Shown: one piece after another, positions 38,501 to 50,360 of the stretch
How positions within the stretch are numbered: the first letter of the stretch is position 1
Layout: each line of letters starts with the position of its first letter
Assembly: GCA_003991915.1 (NCBI GenBank)
Contig: RQTK01000203.1
Location: forward strand, 574,336-638,335
Source: Elysia chlorotica
Lineage: Eukaryota > Mollusca > Gastropoda > Plakobranchidae
Direction: 5' to 3'
DNA: 64,000 bases
Notes under the pieces: model-generated
Database searches by the model: none
Told to the model about the DNA's origin: nothing
What the model saw: only the letters and a program-made list of their open reading frames with translations
Position numbers and translations under genes: made by a program

Positions 38501-41500
38501 ACGAGGAAAGCCGGAGCGTTTCTTGGCATCATCCGCTGATCTCAACCTAGAGAGCAAAGAAAGAGTTCATATAGTTACAAATGTTGTTCTTCCATGATTT
38601 CTGTGATCAATTACAAATTAATGTAATAAGAAAATGATTTAAGATTGTTGAAGCAAAGATATTAGTCTGTAATGGGGTATTGGTTCTGTTGCATTGTATG
38701 AAAGATATTGCTCATATTTCATTTAGCAATACAATTTTTGTAAATTAGCTCTTCATTAAGTACCACAGAAGATACCTCAATGAAACAGAAGGAAAACAAA
38801 ATGAAGAGAATGTAAAATGGCACCTAACTGTATTTACATTTCCTTATCATGTGGCAGGAAACAAGTTATATTTTGTTATTGTCTCAGATGTACTACCATT
38901 GTTGTAAATATTCTCTAGAACAGACACAATTTCATATCTATTTACAACAACTCTAACCTGAGAAATGAATGATGCTCCACAGCAATCTTCCACAGACGTT
39001 TAGCCATTTTGTTGTTTGGAAGACGGAAGGCAATCCAAGATTCGTATGTTTCAAACTAGATGGCAAAAAAAAACAAAACAAACAAACAAAAAAAACCCAG
39101 ATTTTAGACATACATGCTTGTGCAATCACTTCAGTCCAAAAAAAAAATCTAACTTGAAATTGGTCTTACTAATAAATAAACTAAATAAAGATACTCAAAA
39201 AGTATGGGGGGGTAAGAGCACAAATTGGATAACAAGTAACAACGGAAGCTAAATTCAATTTTCATTTTCTTTTTTACAAATTTGGAATAACACACTTTTT
39301 ATAAAAACCAAAGAAAAATTGCAAAAGTATTGTTCATATCAGATTATTTACCTCAGCAGGGCGAATCCTCAATAAGAATTTATTGCGTCTGTAGGAGATC
39401 TTTAAGATCTTGGGCCAAACAAATCTGTTAATTCTGAGGTTATCTCTATAAACAGATACACCTGTGGCACCAACACCCAGCAAAATATCCACATAGTCTG
39501 AATCCTAGAAGAAACAAAATGAAAAGAAAATTAGAGAAGAAAAACAAGTGGGTAGCAGTTGCATATCATGTAAGCTTTGTTAAAAAGTACAGCCTTTGGA
39601 TTAACTTTTCACATCAATAACCAAAATGAACATGCCAGTTTAACCTGGAATCTATTGTCAACATTGACTTAATCTAATATATTTTTTTACCAAACTCCAT
39701 AAGACCATGTTATTTTTTAAAAAAAGTATTAAAAAACAGATCAATACATATCAAATTATTATTATCGTCTGTCATGGAATCCATAAATGAAAACCATACA
39801 TCTCGATTTCTTTTAAAATACTGTCCACTGACCACACCTACACTAACAAAGACACAGATTACCGGAGTGGTAAATTATAATCTGTAAAAAGAGACCAAAA
39901 TTGTGCCAAGTGCCATCTAAATGTAATCTTTAATCTAGCTAAAGCTAGAAATCTAAATATAAACGGTCTGATTCAGATAGTCTATAGATTCTAAACTTTG
40001 GCAGACTACTGAGAAGATGGGTCTTAGATAATTTATAGAATTCAATGCATAGTTATTTAGATCTTAATAAGTAGATACAATCTTAAAGAATTATGTATAG
40101 AGCTACATGATTTTAGTAGTTCTTGGTAGTCAATCTAGATTCTAGATCTAATGCTGCAGTGTATATCTATGTCCCAAACAAGTTAGCTTTTAGTTCTGAT
40201 CTAGTGTCTGTTTTAACAAACCCCTAAAATCAAAGTGCTGACTCTATCTTTCTCTGTGTATGTGTGTGTAAGAGAGAGAGAGAGATAGAAAGAGAGATAC
40301 ATGTGACTGATTTCCCTCCTCACTTCCCTTTCACTTTCAGTTTCTGGAAAGTGTGTAATTCCATGAAAAATGGAAGTGAGCTACTCTGTATCCTCAAGCA
40401 TCAGCTCTCGCCCCCTCTTGCTTTCCATATGATTTTTCCTTGTTATCAAAGAAAGCATGCACTGCATAGAATGGTAGTGTGTCGACCGAAAACCAGAGAT
40501 CTTAAAGGCTGGCTGAGACTGAAAACCAGTAAAAATCCGGAGACCGAACTCTCCTGCTCAAGCCGGAAAAGTGGAATCCCTGTTTAATATAACCACGAAT
40601 TCCAATTAAAAAAGGATAACATTTTCCTGCTTCCTTTGCTCTCTTTTGATTTTCAAAGAAGTATCACAATAACTGCAGGATTTCAGTCAATGAATGTAAG
40701 TGAGAGGTATTCCTGTGATCTTTTTTTACTGAATGGGTAATGTTTTCGATTAAATGATGACTTACCTTGGCCCTGTGCAGGTCAATGCCATAGAGAGCAA
40801 TTTTTTTGCTGTATTCCAGGTAATGAAGTTCAGCCTGTTCTGGGGTCTGACCCCTGAAAGTTAAAAAGTTAAAACAAAAATCAACTAAGTGCACAAATAT
40901 AAATACCGGAAATTAATGGCAGAAGCATAGGTGAAGGTGTTGGCCTTGATTAAACTGGAGCCGAAATATAGAAAAGGTGCAGCTTTCTTTTCTATTTTTT
41001 CAAAGTTACCCTCTAATCAGAAGCAATCTGTAGGTCTCATTATCATTTGAAAAAAAAAGTAATCTTTTTCACTATTATTAATTTTTTTCATCTATATTAA
41101 ATATAATATTTAATGAACACAACATAATGGTGATTTTATAAGCTATTGCAAATGTAGCTGCAACTGGATGTCACCCTGACTTCAAAGTTATCAAAGTATC
41201 TGCTAAAGAAAATTAGTTTATTTAGAGGGCTGTCCCAGAAACACAGAGAATGAGAGAGCATAATCGCATTCTCAATAAGGTGAGTACAGATTATTCAATT
41301 TGCAGGATAACCATTAGTCTGTATTTCTATTTAATCTCTGAACTAATCAAGGCATTTTCTTTATAGCAACAAGGCAGAAAAATGCTCTTTTTTAAAAGTT
41401 TACTTCAAGATTTTTTAGCCCTATCAATAATTCTAGAACCATAAATGCCCACCCAATCTCAGGCCACAGTCGTTGACAGGTTTTAAAAGTAGCTTTCAAT

Positions 41501-44500
41501 TTACCTTGTTTCTATGGTATTTTGTCCTACAATTAACAAAAAATCATTGCCATGTACATAGATATAAAATTATTTTCAATAGGTTTGAATACAAAATAAC
41601 TTATTCTAAACAGAACAATCTCATGTATGAAGTACATAAAGGATAGAATCTGAGTTAAATTTAAAAAAGGTTAGAGATTTGAAGTTTGAAGAAAAGAAAC
41701 ATTCTTGTCTAAATAACCAATAATATTGGTGAATGCTCTAACAGTAATTGTTGGGCTTACTTGTGTTGTTTGTGTAAAGCAGCTATTTTAACAAGCATAT
41801 CGTCAGTCTGTTCTGGTGCGAATGGCATATCCTGGATGTAACCAATGCCAGTGCCATGGTCTATTGGATCGTAGTCTCCAATGTCAGCCTGCACAGCAAA
41901 TGATCCCAACATCACATGGGTAGCCTGAGAGCATGGTAACCTGTGGAGAAAACAATTTTTTTTTCAAGTGAATCCAGTTATTGGTCTACGTATGTCACTT
42001 TCAATAATCAGCAAGTTAAACAAAAAAATATCTTACTTATAACCATTCATACAGATTTGTCAAAGAAGCCCATAAGTTTCTGTATAGTGGCAAAACATTG
42101 GTTTCATTGCCATCAAATGTTTCTCTCGAGCCAATATAATTAAATTCACTTACTTTCCACTTATTATGTCACGTCTGATTTGTAAGCACACCAGATATCT
42201 GAGGGGAAAAAGTAGAGGGAAAATATACACTTTATGGAAGTTGCATAAAAGTTTAAACATACAACAAAATATATAATTAGACTGAAGAAAATAAAGTTAC
42301 AGGTCAAATGAAACTGTCATCTGCAAGCCTTTTAGCAAGATATCATTTAAGAGAACTATATTCTTCATTTGGGGTAGATAACTCACAGTGAGAAATGTTA
42401 CTGTAATCTTCATTTGGGATACATAATTTGCAACATTTGACATTGCTAAATTATGAAATTGATAATTATGTAAACACTAGCACATTCACCAAAATGACAA
42501 AAACTTTGTGTGGATGCAACCGAATTTTTTAGATGGTAGCCTAGTAGCTCATCTCACTTTTTCACATTGTGTGACTTTGACTTTGTTGGTTCATTTGGAC
42601 CTAAAAATTTCATGTTGAAATGGGTACATCTGATCTTTTCTTTACAAAATGATATGTAGAAAAATTAAACGCACCTGGTAATACTTTCAGCAAGTTGTGT
42701 TGGGTCCGGAGGATAAAATTTAAGAGCAAATTCAAAATACATCTTGCCTCCTGTAGAAAAGTGGAATATGTCAGTTGAAAGGTAAAATGTATCTAGATTT
42801 TAAGCTCAAGTAAAAATGTATGGTTCTCTAACAAAGTCATTGGAGTCTAACTTTGCATTCATATAAAATGATTATAATATAAAAAATAATTTGATAGTTT
42901 GATAGATTCAAACTTATATTATCCAAACCTTTTTCACTTTCTGATGCTCTCATTTTCACAAAAATTAAAAATGAACCTGAACTTATTCCCAAAAAAAAAA
43001 AAAAAAAAAAAAGGAAAGTGAATTACATTTCTTTTTAAATCTTACTTTTCTTTTGTTTGGTAACTTTCTTGTCCAGATCAAGCCAGTACTGGGAAATGAG
43101 AAATGGAGTTTAAACAAAAAATTCAGTTAATTCAGTTAACAAGTATAATGCCTTGTGAAAAAAAAAAACTTTTTTTCTTTTTTTTTCTTTTAAGCAAGCT
43201 GGTTACCTTATTTTTGAATTGTGCTTCTAACAAAAATGTACAACCGAAAAGAAAAAAACATAAAAAAGCACCAAAAAAAAAAAAAATAAAAAAAAATAAA
43301 TGAGAGTTTTAATTAAACCTAATAAATAAAGAGGCAAATATGTGTGGCTGATGGGGAAAATTCAAGAACTGTAAGGATTTCTTTTGTGATATTAAGCAAA
43401 ATAGGTAGGATTTCTACCCTTCGTAAACAAAGACTTTAAAAAAAATCCTAAATAGACACTAATAGGGATATCTTAAATATTCCAAAGGTCCATAAAATAA
43501 TACAAAATAGAGTTCAGAAATCAATTCACACAAGGGAAAATAACTTTTCCAAATTATCCCCCATATGCCTGTACTTAGGAAAGAAAAAAAAAAGTTATTT
43601 TGCTTATAGGTTTTATGCATCCTAGCTTTCACAAAAAAAATGCCTATACAGAGAAGAGGGCACTGAAGAATAGCCTCGAAAAAAGGCTTCACAGCCTTAG
43701 CATACTCTGTAGCTTTAAAGGACGTTTGAAAAACTGTTCAGTTTTCTGCTCTTTTTGTAAATGTATTTGAAAGGTTAAAATAGGTGAAATTTCACTCACA
43801 CTCTTATGAATATCACCCTTTTTGCATGACTAGCTGATGTTCAAACTATCGCATTTAAGAATATTAAAATACATATACAAAACAACGACTCCATAAAGAC
43901 AACAACAAAAAAAAGAAAAACCTTTATATTTTCTGGATCAAGATCTTCTTTGTACTGTAAACCAAAGTAATCTCTCTCAAGCAAGTCTAGGTAATCGCAC
44001 ACCCGTTCATACAACAACTGGCCAATGGAGCGTTTCTGGAAGGAAAAGTTAAATGATATCTTGAAATATTAATCATTATAAAGTGACATTCTAACATTAT
44101 ATCATTATAAATTAAAACTATTGCATCCACAAAGAGTTATGTATGTTTTCTTCACACCGCTGAGAGAAGGAGTGCCAAAACTTTTGGAAAAGTATTGATG
44201 TCACATTTCTCTAGGGACCATGATTCATATGGGCTACTTAGGCTGAATCTACATCATATCTTTCTGTCCTGGTTGTTAGTGGTAGTCTTTAAAATCTATA
44301 TTTTTAGAATCTTTGATGTCTTTTATTTTCCTTCAAATATTTAAATGGAGTTATGTCGATTTCTTTCTTTATTAAAAAAAAAAGGTTCTGGCGAGGTTCA
44401 AACCAGCAACCTTCTGCGTGTAAAGCAGATGAGATAACCACTATACCACAGAACCATTGTGTTTGGATGGAGAGAGCTAACATATCACCTAGGCTTAAGT

Positions 44501-45752
44501 TACATGACTGGATCATTGGTAGAAGATACAGACTAGTAGTAAGCACAAACATGACGTAGCTTGAAACGTCTCGTCATAAACCTTCTTATTCTTATATTGC
44601 TATGTCGGATCACGGCGAAGATTAAAATAATGTTTTATATTATATGGTAGTGTCTGGTGTTGTCTGTGTGCCAAGTGTCTACAATTGATATCTATTTAAG
44701 CATGCCTAACCTTAGTTTACCTAGGAGAAATAAAAGAATCTACAGACATTTTGATATTGATTTAGATTCCCCTTAGATTTTTAGATCTAGAGTCAGAGCA
44801 GGTGTTGTTTGATATACAATCTAGATTTAGATCTTCAAAATTTGATTATAGACAAGATTCAGGTAGCTGCCTGCACCTAATCTAGGTTCCTGAATCACTT
44901 GCTATAATATTAAGTTTATAAGGATAATTAAAAAATTCAACTGCACAATATCAAAAAATTTTAATATTATCACCATTGAAACAAAAAAGGTTTACAGTTT
45001 TGTCTCCAAGTCAAAAAATCAGCTGAACAGCATATAATTATTACAAAAGTGAAAGGTTTGTGACTTTGATCGAAAAACAAAATGAAAATTGCGAAAAGTA
45101 AGAGGAAACATTTTAGACGTACGGTATTAAGTTTGATTTAACAGTTTTGAGATTAATATTTTGATACTTAACCTCACTTAAAAACCTATAATATATAAAT
45201 TTATAGATTTTGATCGGAAATCATAATATTCTCAGATAAGATTCAAATATTTACTTTGTCAAATAGACTGGGTTGAGTTTGTTTAACGTCCAACATCAGC
45301 ACTATAATTATAGGCTATAATTGTGGACAGACCCCAAGACTTACATCTTACAACTTTATGTGCTGCCAAACACAAACCAGGGCGGGGTTACTATGACTTC
45401 TGTCTCAGCCCGGTCTCATTAAACTAACACCAACAGAACCAGTAGGGAATGAAACGGCATGGGCTCGAACCACGGACCTTGTGCCTAGGAAGCCGATGTT
45501 CTACCCCAGGGCCACCACATCCCCCAGTTAAATAGAGATATTTAAGACTGTAAGTAATGTTTCGAGATATATATATAGAGAAACGTAAAGACTTACATCA
45601 ATGGCAATCTCATATTCTTCTCCATTGAGCAGCAACACTTTACAGACCATAGGCCGCGGGATGCGGGTTTTGTTCTCAGACTGGATCACAGGCCTAGCAA
45701 TTTGAGGTGGACCAGACTGCTGTGGTGGTGTTGTGGTTGGCCCATCAGACAT
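35585..45752 (-). CDS. EPB41-like: Band 4.1/coracle-type FERM protein, 13 coding exons
   Basis: Exons (5' to 3'): 45752-45597, 44035-43922, 43088-43046, 42750-42675, 42198-42154, 41940-41761, 40853-40766, 39504-39352, 39055-38958, 38546-38344, 37675-37439, 37253-36970, 35755-35585. All phases agree; total 615 residues. Family role: links membrane proteins to the cortical cytoskeleton. FERM domain about 37-318: [81 protein letters not shown]-adjacent region about 322-370: [16 protein letters not shown] and KQFERAHS. Then an acidic/Ser-rich linker with [12 protein letters not shown], and a Lys-Pro-Glu repeat tail ending EVTL, a possible class II PDZ ligand. No spectrin-actin-binding or 4.1 C-terminal domain is visible, so this is a short form, or exons for those domains were lost or missed. 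Start Met at 45752 precedes a Pro/Gln-rich leader; an upstream acceptor-like CTTGGGACAG suggests a 5' UTR intron. Confidence 0.93.
39755..40460 (+). repeat. Dispersed repeat R, copy 1 (antisense in band 4.1 intron)
   Basis: Shares with 62215-63215 (opposite strand) a long colinear series of blocks: GTCTGTCATGGAATCCA, AACAAAGACACWGAWTAC, GCTAGAAATCTA, CTATAGATTCTA, GAATTCAATGCATAGTTA, AATCTAATGCTGC, CCAAACAAGTT, then a GT/GA microsatellite, TTTCCCT, CTACTCTGTAT, CATCAGCTC and ATCAAAGAAAGCATGC. Here the microsatellite is only about 40 bp. No protein or terminal repeats identified. It lies between coding exons 7 and 8. Confidence 0.85.
44384..44455 (-). tRNA. tRNA-Val(TAC)-like sequence, probably a pseudogene
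   Basis: 72 nt on the minus strand inside intron 1 of the band 4.1 gene. The acceptor stem GGTTCTG/CAGAACC pairs perfectly, the anticodon stem TCTGC/GCAGA pairs perfectly, and the loop TTTACAC gives anticodon TAC (complement of 44420-44422). A run of ten T follows directly, a Pol III terminator. Against function: the D stem (GTAT/TCTC) has only one good pair, the T stem has a mismatch, and the T loop reads TTTGAAC in place of TTCGAAC. Most likely a decayed tRNA gene; a SINE head is the alternative, though no SINE body follows. Confidence 0.55.
45271..45526 (-). mobile_element. tRNA-derived SINE, near full length (copy 4)
   Basis: The most complete family member. On the minus strand a tRNA-like head (GGCCCTGGGGTAGAACAT as A-box region, GGTTCGAGCCC as B box, about 45526-45455) leads into a body with GAGACAGAAGTCATAG, CAGCACATAAAGTTGT, CCACAATTATAG and the tail GTTGGACGTTAAACAAACTC. 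It is in intron 1 of the band 4.1 gene, about 70 bp from the exon 1 donor. Confidence 0.85.
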
Positions 45753-47065
45753 TTTGCTGGTGTGGCTGTCCCAAGAAAATGCCTCTGATGTGGTATCTTT
45801 TATCTAACACTTTTTAAAAAGTTTCTCAAAGTGGGAAAACTAATGGCTTGCTCAAAGTTTGTGTTGTTTTCTAAAAAGTAGCCCTGCAATAATAAAAGTT
45901 GAATATAACATTATTTTACATTTTTTAACACGCTTATGAAATTGAATTGATATAAATGTGATAATATCCAATTTTGAAAAGTGGGAACTGAGATATATGA
46001 TTTTTTTTTTACTTTTGAAATTAGTCATTTAATGGACTTCTTTTGTAAATCAATCTGAAATAGTAAATATATCATTTTATTCCAGCGTAAATCTTACACC
46101 GCAAAAATTGATTTAAAATGATAAATTAACAAAGGAAATGGATCTCTGCACATAATAATCTAAAACTAAGATCTAGAATAGTATTTGTGAGTGTTTCTGC
46201 ATCATTCTTTCCAAATTTTGTGATACCCTGCAAGTTTTGGTTCAAAAATCAAATCTAATTCTTTGTTTGCACCATAGATAAACAAAATATTTTTTCACAA
46301 AGTGCATCTAGCAAAATTTGGACAAAATCACTTTAAAAGATTTTCTTTTCACAGTATTCCTCAGTGAAGCAAGGGCTTCATGGTTATGTGCCTTTGAAAG
46401 TGATTCATTAAATTTGAAATTTTGACTGAATTGCTATAGTGCATGATGTGGTTATAGCATTTATTTAATATTATAAACTATGCGCCAAAAAAGAACAGTC
46501 TACTGATCTAGATCTAGTTTTTACACAGGAAATGCTTAAAATTAGATGTCTATTCTCTATAACGGTAACCCAACTATGTGGTTTACAGGCTAGATTCTAT
46601 GCCTAACTGCGCTGTTGTACTTTAATGTACTTACTACCCAGAATTTAACAGATCTGTTTCGTTCAGTAACTTGAAAATAGTAGGCTAATAATAGTATAAC
46701 ATACAAAAGTGTACAGAAATCTAGAGCTATTTGCGTTTTCTTAGGTACATCTAGATTTGTCTTTCTTCACAGAACTTGAATCTGACATGTTTAGATCTAA
46801 GATCTCTAGATTTTCTAGATCTTATCTAATTCTAGATCTAGACTAGATCTAGATCTAGATCTAGAACACACTGGTGCGGATTGCGGATATGAAGAGAACC
46901 ACTCATATCAATCTGAATTGTATTAATTTCCTGCGTCCATCTCCTTCACGAACTGATCTATAATTATAAACTAAGGCTAAAAAATTCACTATGGTATAAT
47001 AAAATGTTCTTTTCAACAATGTACTAGATTCAGAGGAACAACGCGTGAAAATTGATGCGTTTACC
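45753..47065 (-). other. Probable 5' UTR intron of the band 4.1 gene; no coding signal
   Basis: AT-rich, with a dense TCTAGATCTAGA cluster at 46795-46866. No exon recognised. Confidence 0.45.
46795..46866. repeat. TCTAGATCTAGA cluster
   Basis: Overlapping TCTAGA/AGATCT words over about 70 bp, about 200 bp inside the candidate first exon of the band 4.1 gene. Confidence 0.85.
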
Positions 47066-47170
47066 TTTCACGGGTCTTGAACGGGACGCTTTTATTTTGA
47101 TCTTCACTTCCGCGATGGTGATTTTCACCTGGCGACGTCACAGACAGACTCAGGGGACATAACGCTAGTT
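47066..47170 (-). promoter_or_regulatory. Candidate promoter and 5' UTR exon of the band 4.1 gene
   Basis: A CpG-bearing patch. On the minus strand CCCGTGAAAG|GTAAAC is a donor at 47065/47064. A GACGTCAC half-CRE-like site lies near 47133, and CCGCG words near 47110 and 47173. Placement relies on strand, distance and composition only. Confidence 0.35.
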
Positions 47171-47673
47171 TTCCGCGACAGGTAAACTAGGTCACAACTC
47201 ACAAGAGACAATCTTCGAGTACAGGATATGGGGTGTAGCAGCGCGTTGGGTGTAGTAATTATTATAGATCTAGGAGCTGGCTTTCAGAAAGTTTCAGGTC
47301 AATCTAAGATTGTCTATAATTAGACTATTAAACATTCCGTTCCGAATACCGCGTGAAATTCCATGGGGTGGGATACATAAGTCATACTATTGTAGGTCTA
47401 GATCTATGTCAATCAACTACACATACCTGTAGGACCTACCATCAAAATTAATCATTCCATCTGTTTGTTTTGTGTGTGTGTGTGCGTTTGTAATGGCGAC
47501 GTTAACCGGACAATTTCATGTTTACACACCAACGTTATCCGGACAGGCGACGTTATCTGGACGTCCGGATAATGTTCTGACCAAATTTTCGTGTTTCCCG
47601 CCCTAAAATTGACCTAGTGACCTTGGTTTGGTGAAATTTTCCAAAATTCAGGCAAGGTCCGAAAGACGTCGCA

Positions 47674-47715
<42 letters not shown>

Positions 47716-47716
47716 C

Positions 47717-47758
<42 letters not shown>

Positions 47759-48514
47759 GGTGGCCTTAAGTCTAGTGTTACCGTACTTCAACTTGTATTT
47801 AAACTTTCTGTTTAATGTTTTCTCCCAGAAACGTGTAGCAAGTATTTTGGTCGAGATTAAATTTATTTATATGATTTAGTGTATTTTAAAAACATACAAG
47901 AAGTATTTTTATCATTATGCAATTTATAACATTTCCTACCAAAATACCTTTAATTATGTCCTTAATTATTTTTCTTTCTTCACGTGTTATAATTATTTGA
48001 ATTATGTATTCCTATACCTCATAGCTAGTAATATTTATCAACTGTATTAAATACAGAAAAATTTTCTCTTGGTCTGCCTGTTGTTTTTTTTTTTTCTTAC
48101 CACACAAAACAACATTGGTTACTGCTCACGGTGGGAGTTTCTCCGGTGACGTTCGTTACCTGGGGACTATTTTTTTTTTAATTTCGTAAAATAAAACTTT
48201 TGATTGTAAATTGTCATTATTTTGTCCTGATTTCCAAATTTCTTGTATGAAGCCTTTCTTAATGTATGTTTTGATGCTTATTTAGTTGTTACCTGCCTGT
48301 TTGGTTAGTCCATGTAACCTTTCTCACCGAATGGCATTCATGATTTGGACACCTATTACATAAAAACAAATTTTAAGGTCTGAATTTTGTATATGTGACA
48401 CTAGATGCCAAAACCCATCCTCACACCAGATTTCATTAGGCCTACGTTTGAACAATTAGAAAAGATTATGCTCGTTGTTACAAAAAATAAACAGTACTGA
48501 TGGAATGGCCCATA
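47171..48514. other. No gene seen
   Basis: Contains (AAT)n at 47668-47759 and AT-rich sequence. No coding signal. Confidence 0.5.
47668..47759. repeat. (AAT)n microsatellite
   Basis: About 30 AAT units with one AATCAT interruption. Confidence 0.97.
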
Positions 48515-48725
48515 CGGAGAGAGAGAGAGAGAGAGAGAGAGGTCTCTGCCTGTCTGTCTGTCTGTCTGTCTGTGTATGTGTCTCTGTCTGCGTGTCTCTC
48601 CATGTCTTTGTCACTCTGTCTGTCTGTCTGTCTCTCTCTTTGTCTGTCTGTCTGTCTCTGTCTCTGTCTCTGTCTGTCTGTCTGTCTTGTCTCTGTCTCT
48701 TCTTCTTTGTCTGTCTGTCTGTCTG

Positions 48726-48776
<51 letters not shown>

Positions 48777-48931
48777 AGACAGACATACAGACAGGCTGAC
48801 AGACTGACAAAGGCAGAGGCATGGGCAGAAAAACATTAAGAGACAAAGATACCCTGACAATAAGACAGATCGACAGACAGAGAAAGAGAAATAAAGAGAC
48901 AAGATACATAGAGAAAGAGAGAGGGAGACAC

Positions 48932-48970
<39 letters not shown>
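48515..48970. repeat. Compound microsatellite with mirror arms
   Basis: (GA)n, then (CTGT/CT)n over 48541-48775, then the complementary (ACAG/GA)n over 48776-48967. The pyrimidine arm can pair with the following purine arm as a long imperfect hairpin. Long open frames here are by-products of the repeat. Confidence 0.95.
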
Positions 48971-48975
<5 letters not shown>

Positions 48976-49344
48976 CGGAGAGACATGTTTGTTCTTTTGT
49001 TCAAGGAAAACAACAACAAACAAAATAACAACAAAATGAACTAAACAAACAAAAACAAAAGCAAACAACAACACATAACAAAGAAACCAAGTCCATAAAG
49101 GCCTGCTATTAAAAGCCACCACTCGTCCTTGTGAGTCAGTTAGATAATTATATTAATTGAAAGAGTTTCAGCCCAGTGTGGCCGCACATGAGAGATTATT
49201 ATTTTTTGTCTTGCAGTTCAACAGCACTAGTATCTTCTATTTCGTGGCCAGAGATACAGATCGTTAATAAGGTCAAATTGTTATTGTATTAGGCTACCAC
49301 CAAGGCTAAATAATGGAGAATGTGGACAGCACATCAACGATTTG

Positions 49345-49885
49345 GCCAGTTAGGGAAATAGGCTACTTCGTTTCATGCACCCCAATCTGAAGCTAAACTC
49401 GAGGGTCATCAAAGATCAAGCCTTCAAGATGCTTCAACGCCCAGAACTTGAATATGCATCGGGGGTATATGGCCCGCACCAAAAGGAAGATGTCGCCGCA
49501 TTAGAAAGAACCAAACGACGTACAACATGCATTGTATTAAATCGACGCATAATCACCAGCAGATCACAAACTGGGAAATCCTGCAGCATTGCAGCAGCGA
49601 TGCAAAACCTCCAAACTCACCCTTCTCTTCAAGATCCTTGAAGGCACCGCCAACTGCAATCAACGCCAGCTAGCAGAGTCTGTACGCGAGCCAGACAGCA
49701 GTCAAGTTTCAAACCGACTTTTTCCTTGTAAGAAAACTTCGACTAACATCACCCCCTCCCTTTTTTTTCTTCAAAACGATACGAGAATGGAACGACCTCC
49801 ACCAGGAAACTGTAGCTGCCCAAAGCGCCGAGACCTCCCATTAGAGGACATCGAAGATTCAATGAAAGAAATTCTTGAAAAAAAC
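49345..49885 (+). mobile_element. CR1/Jockey-like LINE RT C-terminal fragment
   Basis: Two frames in series: NLKLNSRVIKDQAFKML, LEYASGVYGPHQKEDVAALE and RTKRRTTCIVLNRR in one, then LTLLFKILEGTANCNQRQL and an end with TRMERPPPGN in the next. This is the order at the end of CR1/Jockey RT proteins. Frameshifted. An (AAC)n tract follows at about 49882-49905 and may be its 3' tail. Confidence 0.8.
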
Positions 49886-49905
49886 AACAACAACAACAAC
49901 AACAG

Positions 49906-50275
49906 CAACACAAAACAAAATGAACTACATTTATTTTGTCTATATTGATTGTGTTTTACGACTCTCTCCAAAAATCAGAGCTTCCTCAAAACATTAATAA
50001 TTTACAATGTATCTCTGAGACGCAAAATCGTATGACAATGTTTAGGCCCTAATCCCTAGATATAACTATAAAATTATCATTTTACTGACCAATTCATCAT
50101 TATTTTTTCACATTTTTGGTTTGACTTTGCACTTTTAAAAATTAAAGTTGGTAACAAAACAAAGTCTTTTCACCCATCTATTTTTTTCCTCGTTCAAATT
50201 AAAGCTTCATGACATAAATCTGTCTGAACCATGTTCTCTGTAGAGAGAGGGTTCCCCTAAAAGATTATATAATGT

Positions 50276-50360
<85 letters not shown>

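Noticed and set aside
48456..49034. Long open frames (up to 192 codons) on both strands
   Set aside because: They are Ser/Leu/Cys/Val or Arg/Glu/Thr/Asp repeats produced by CT/CTGT and GA/ACAG microsatellites.
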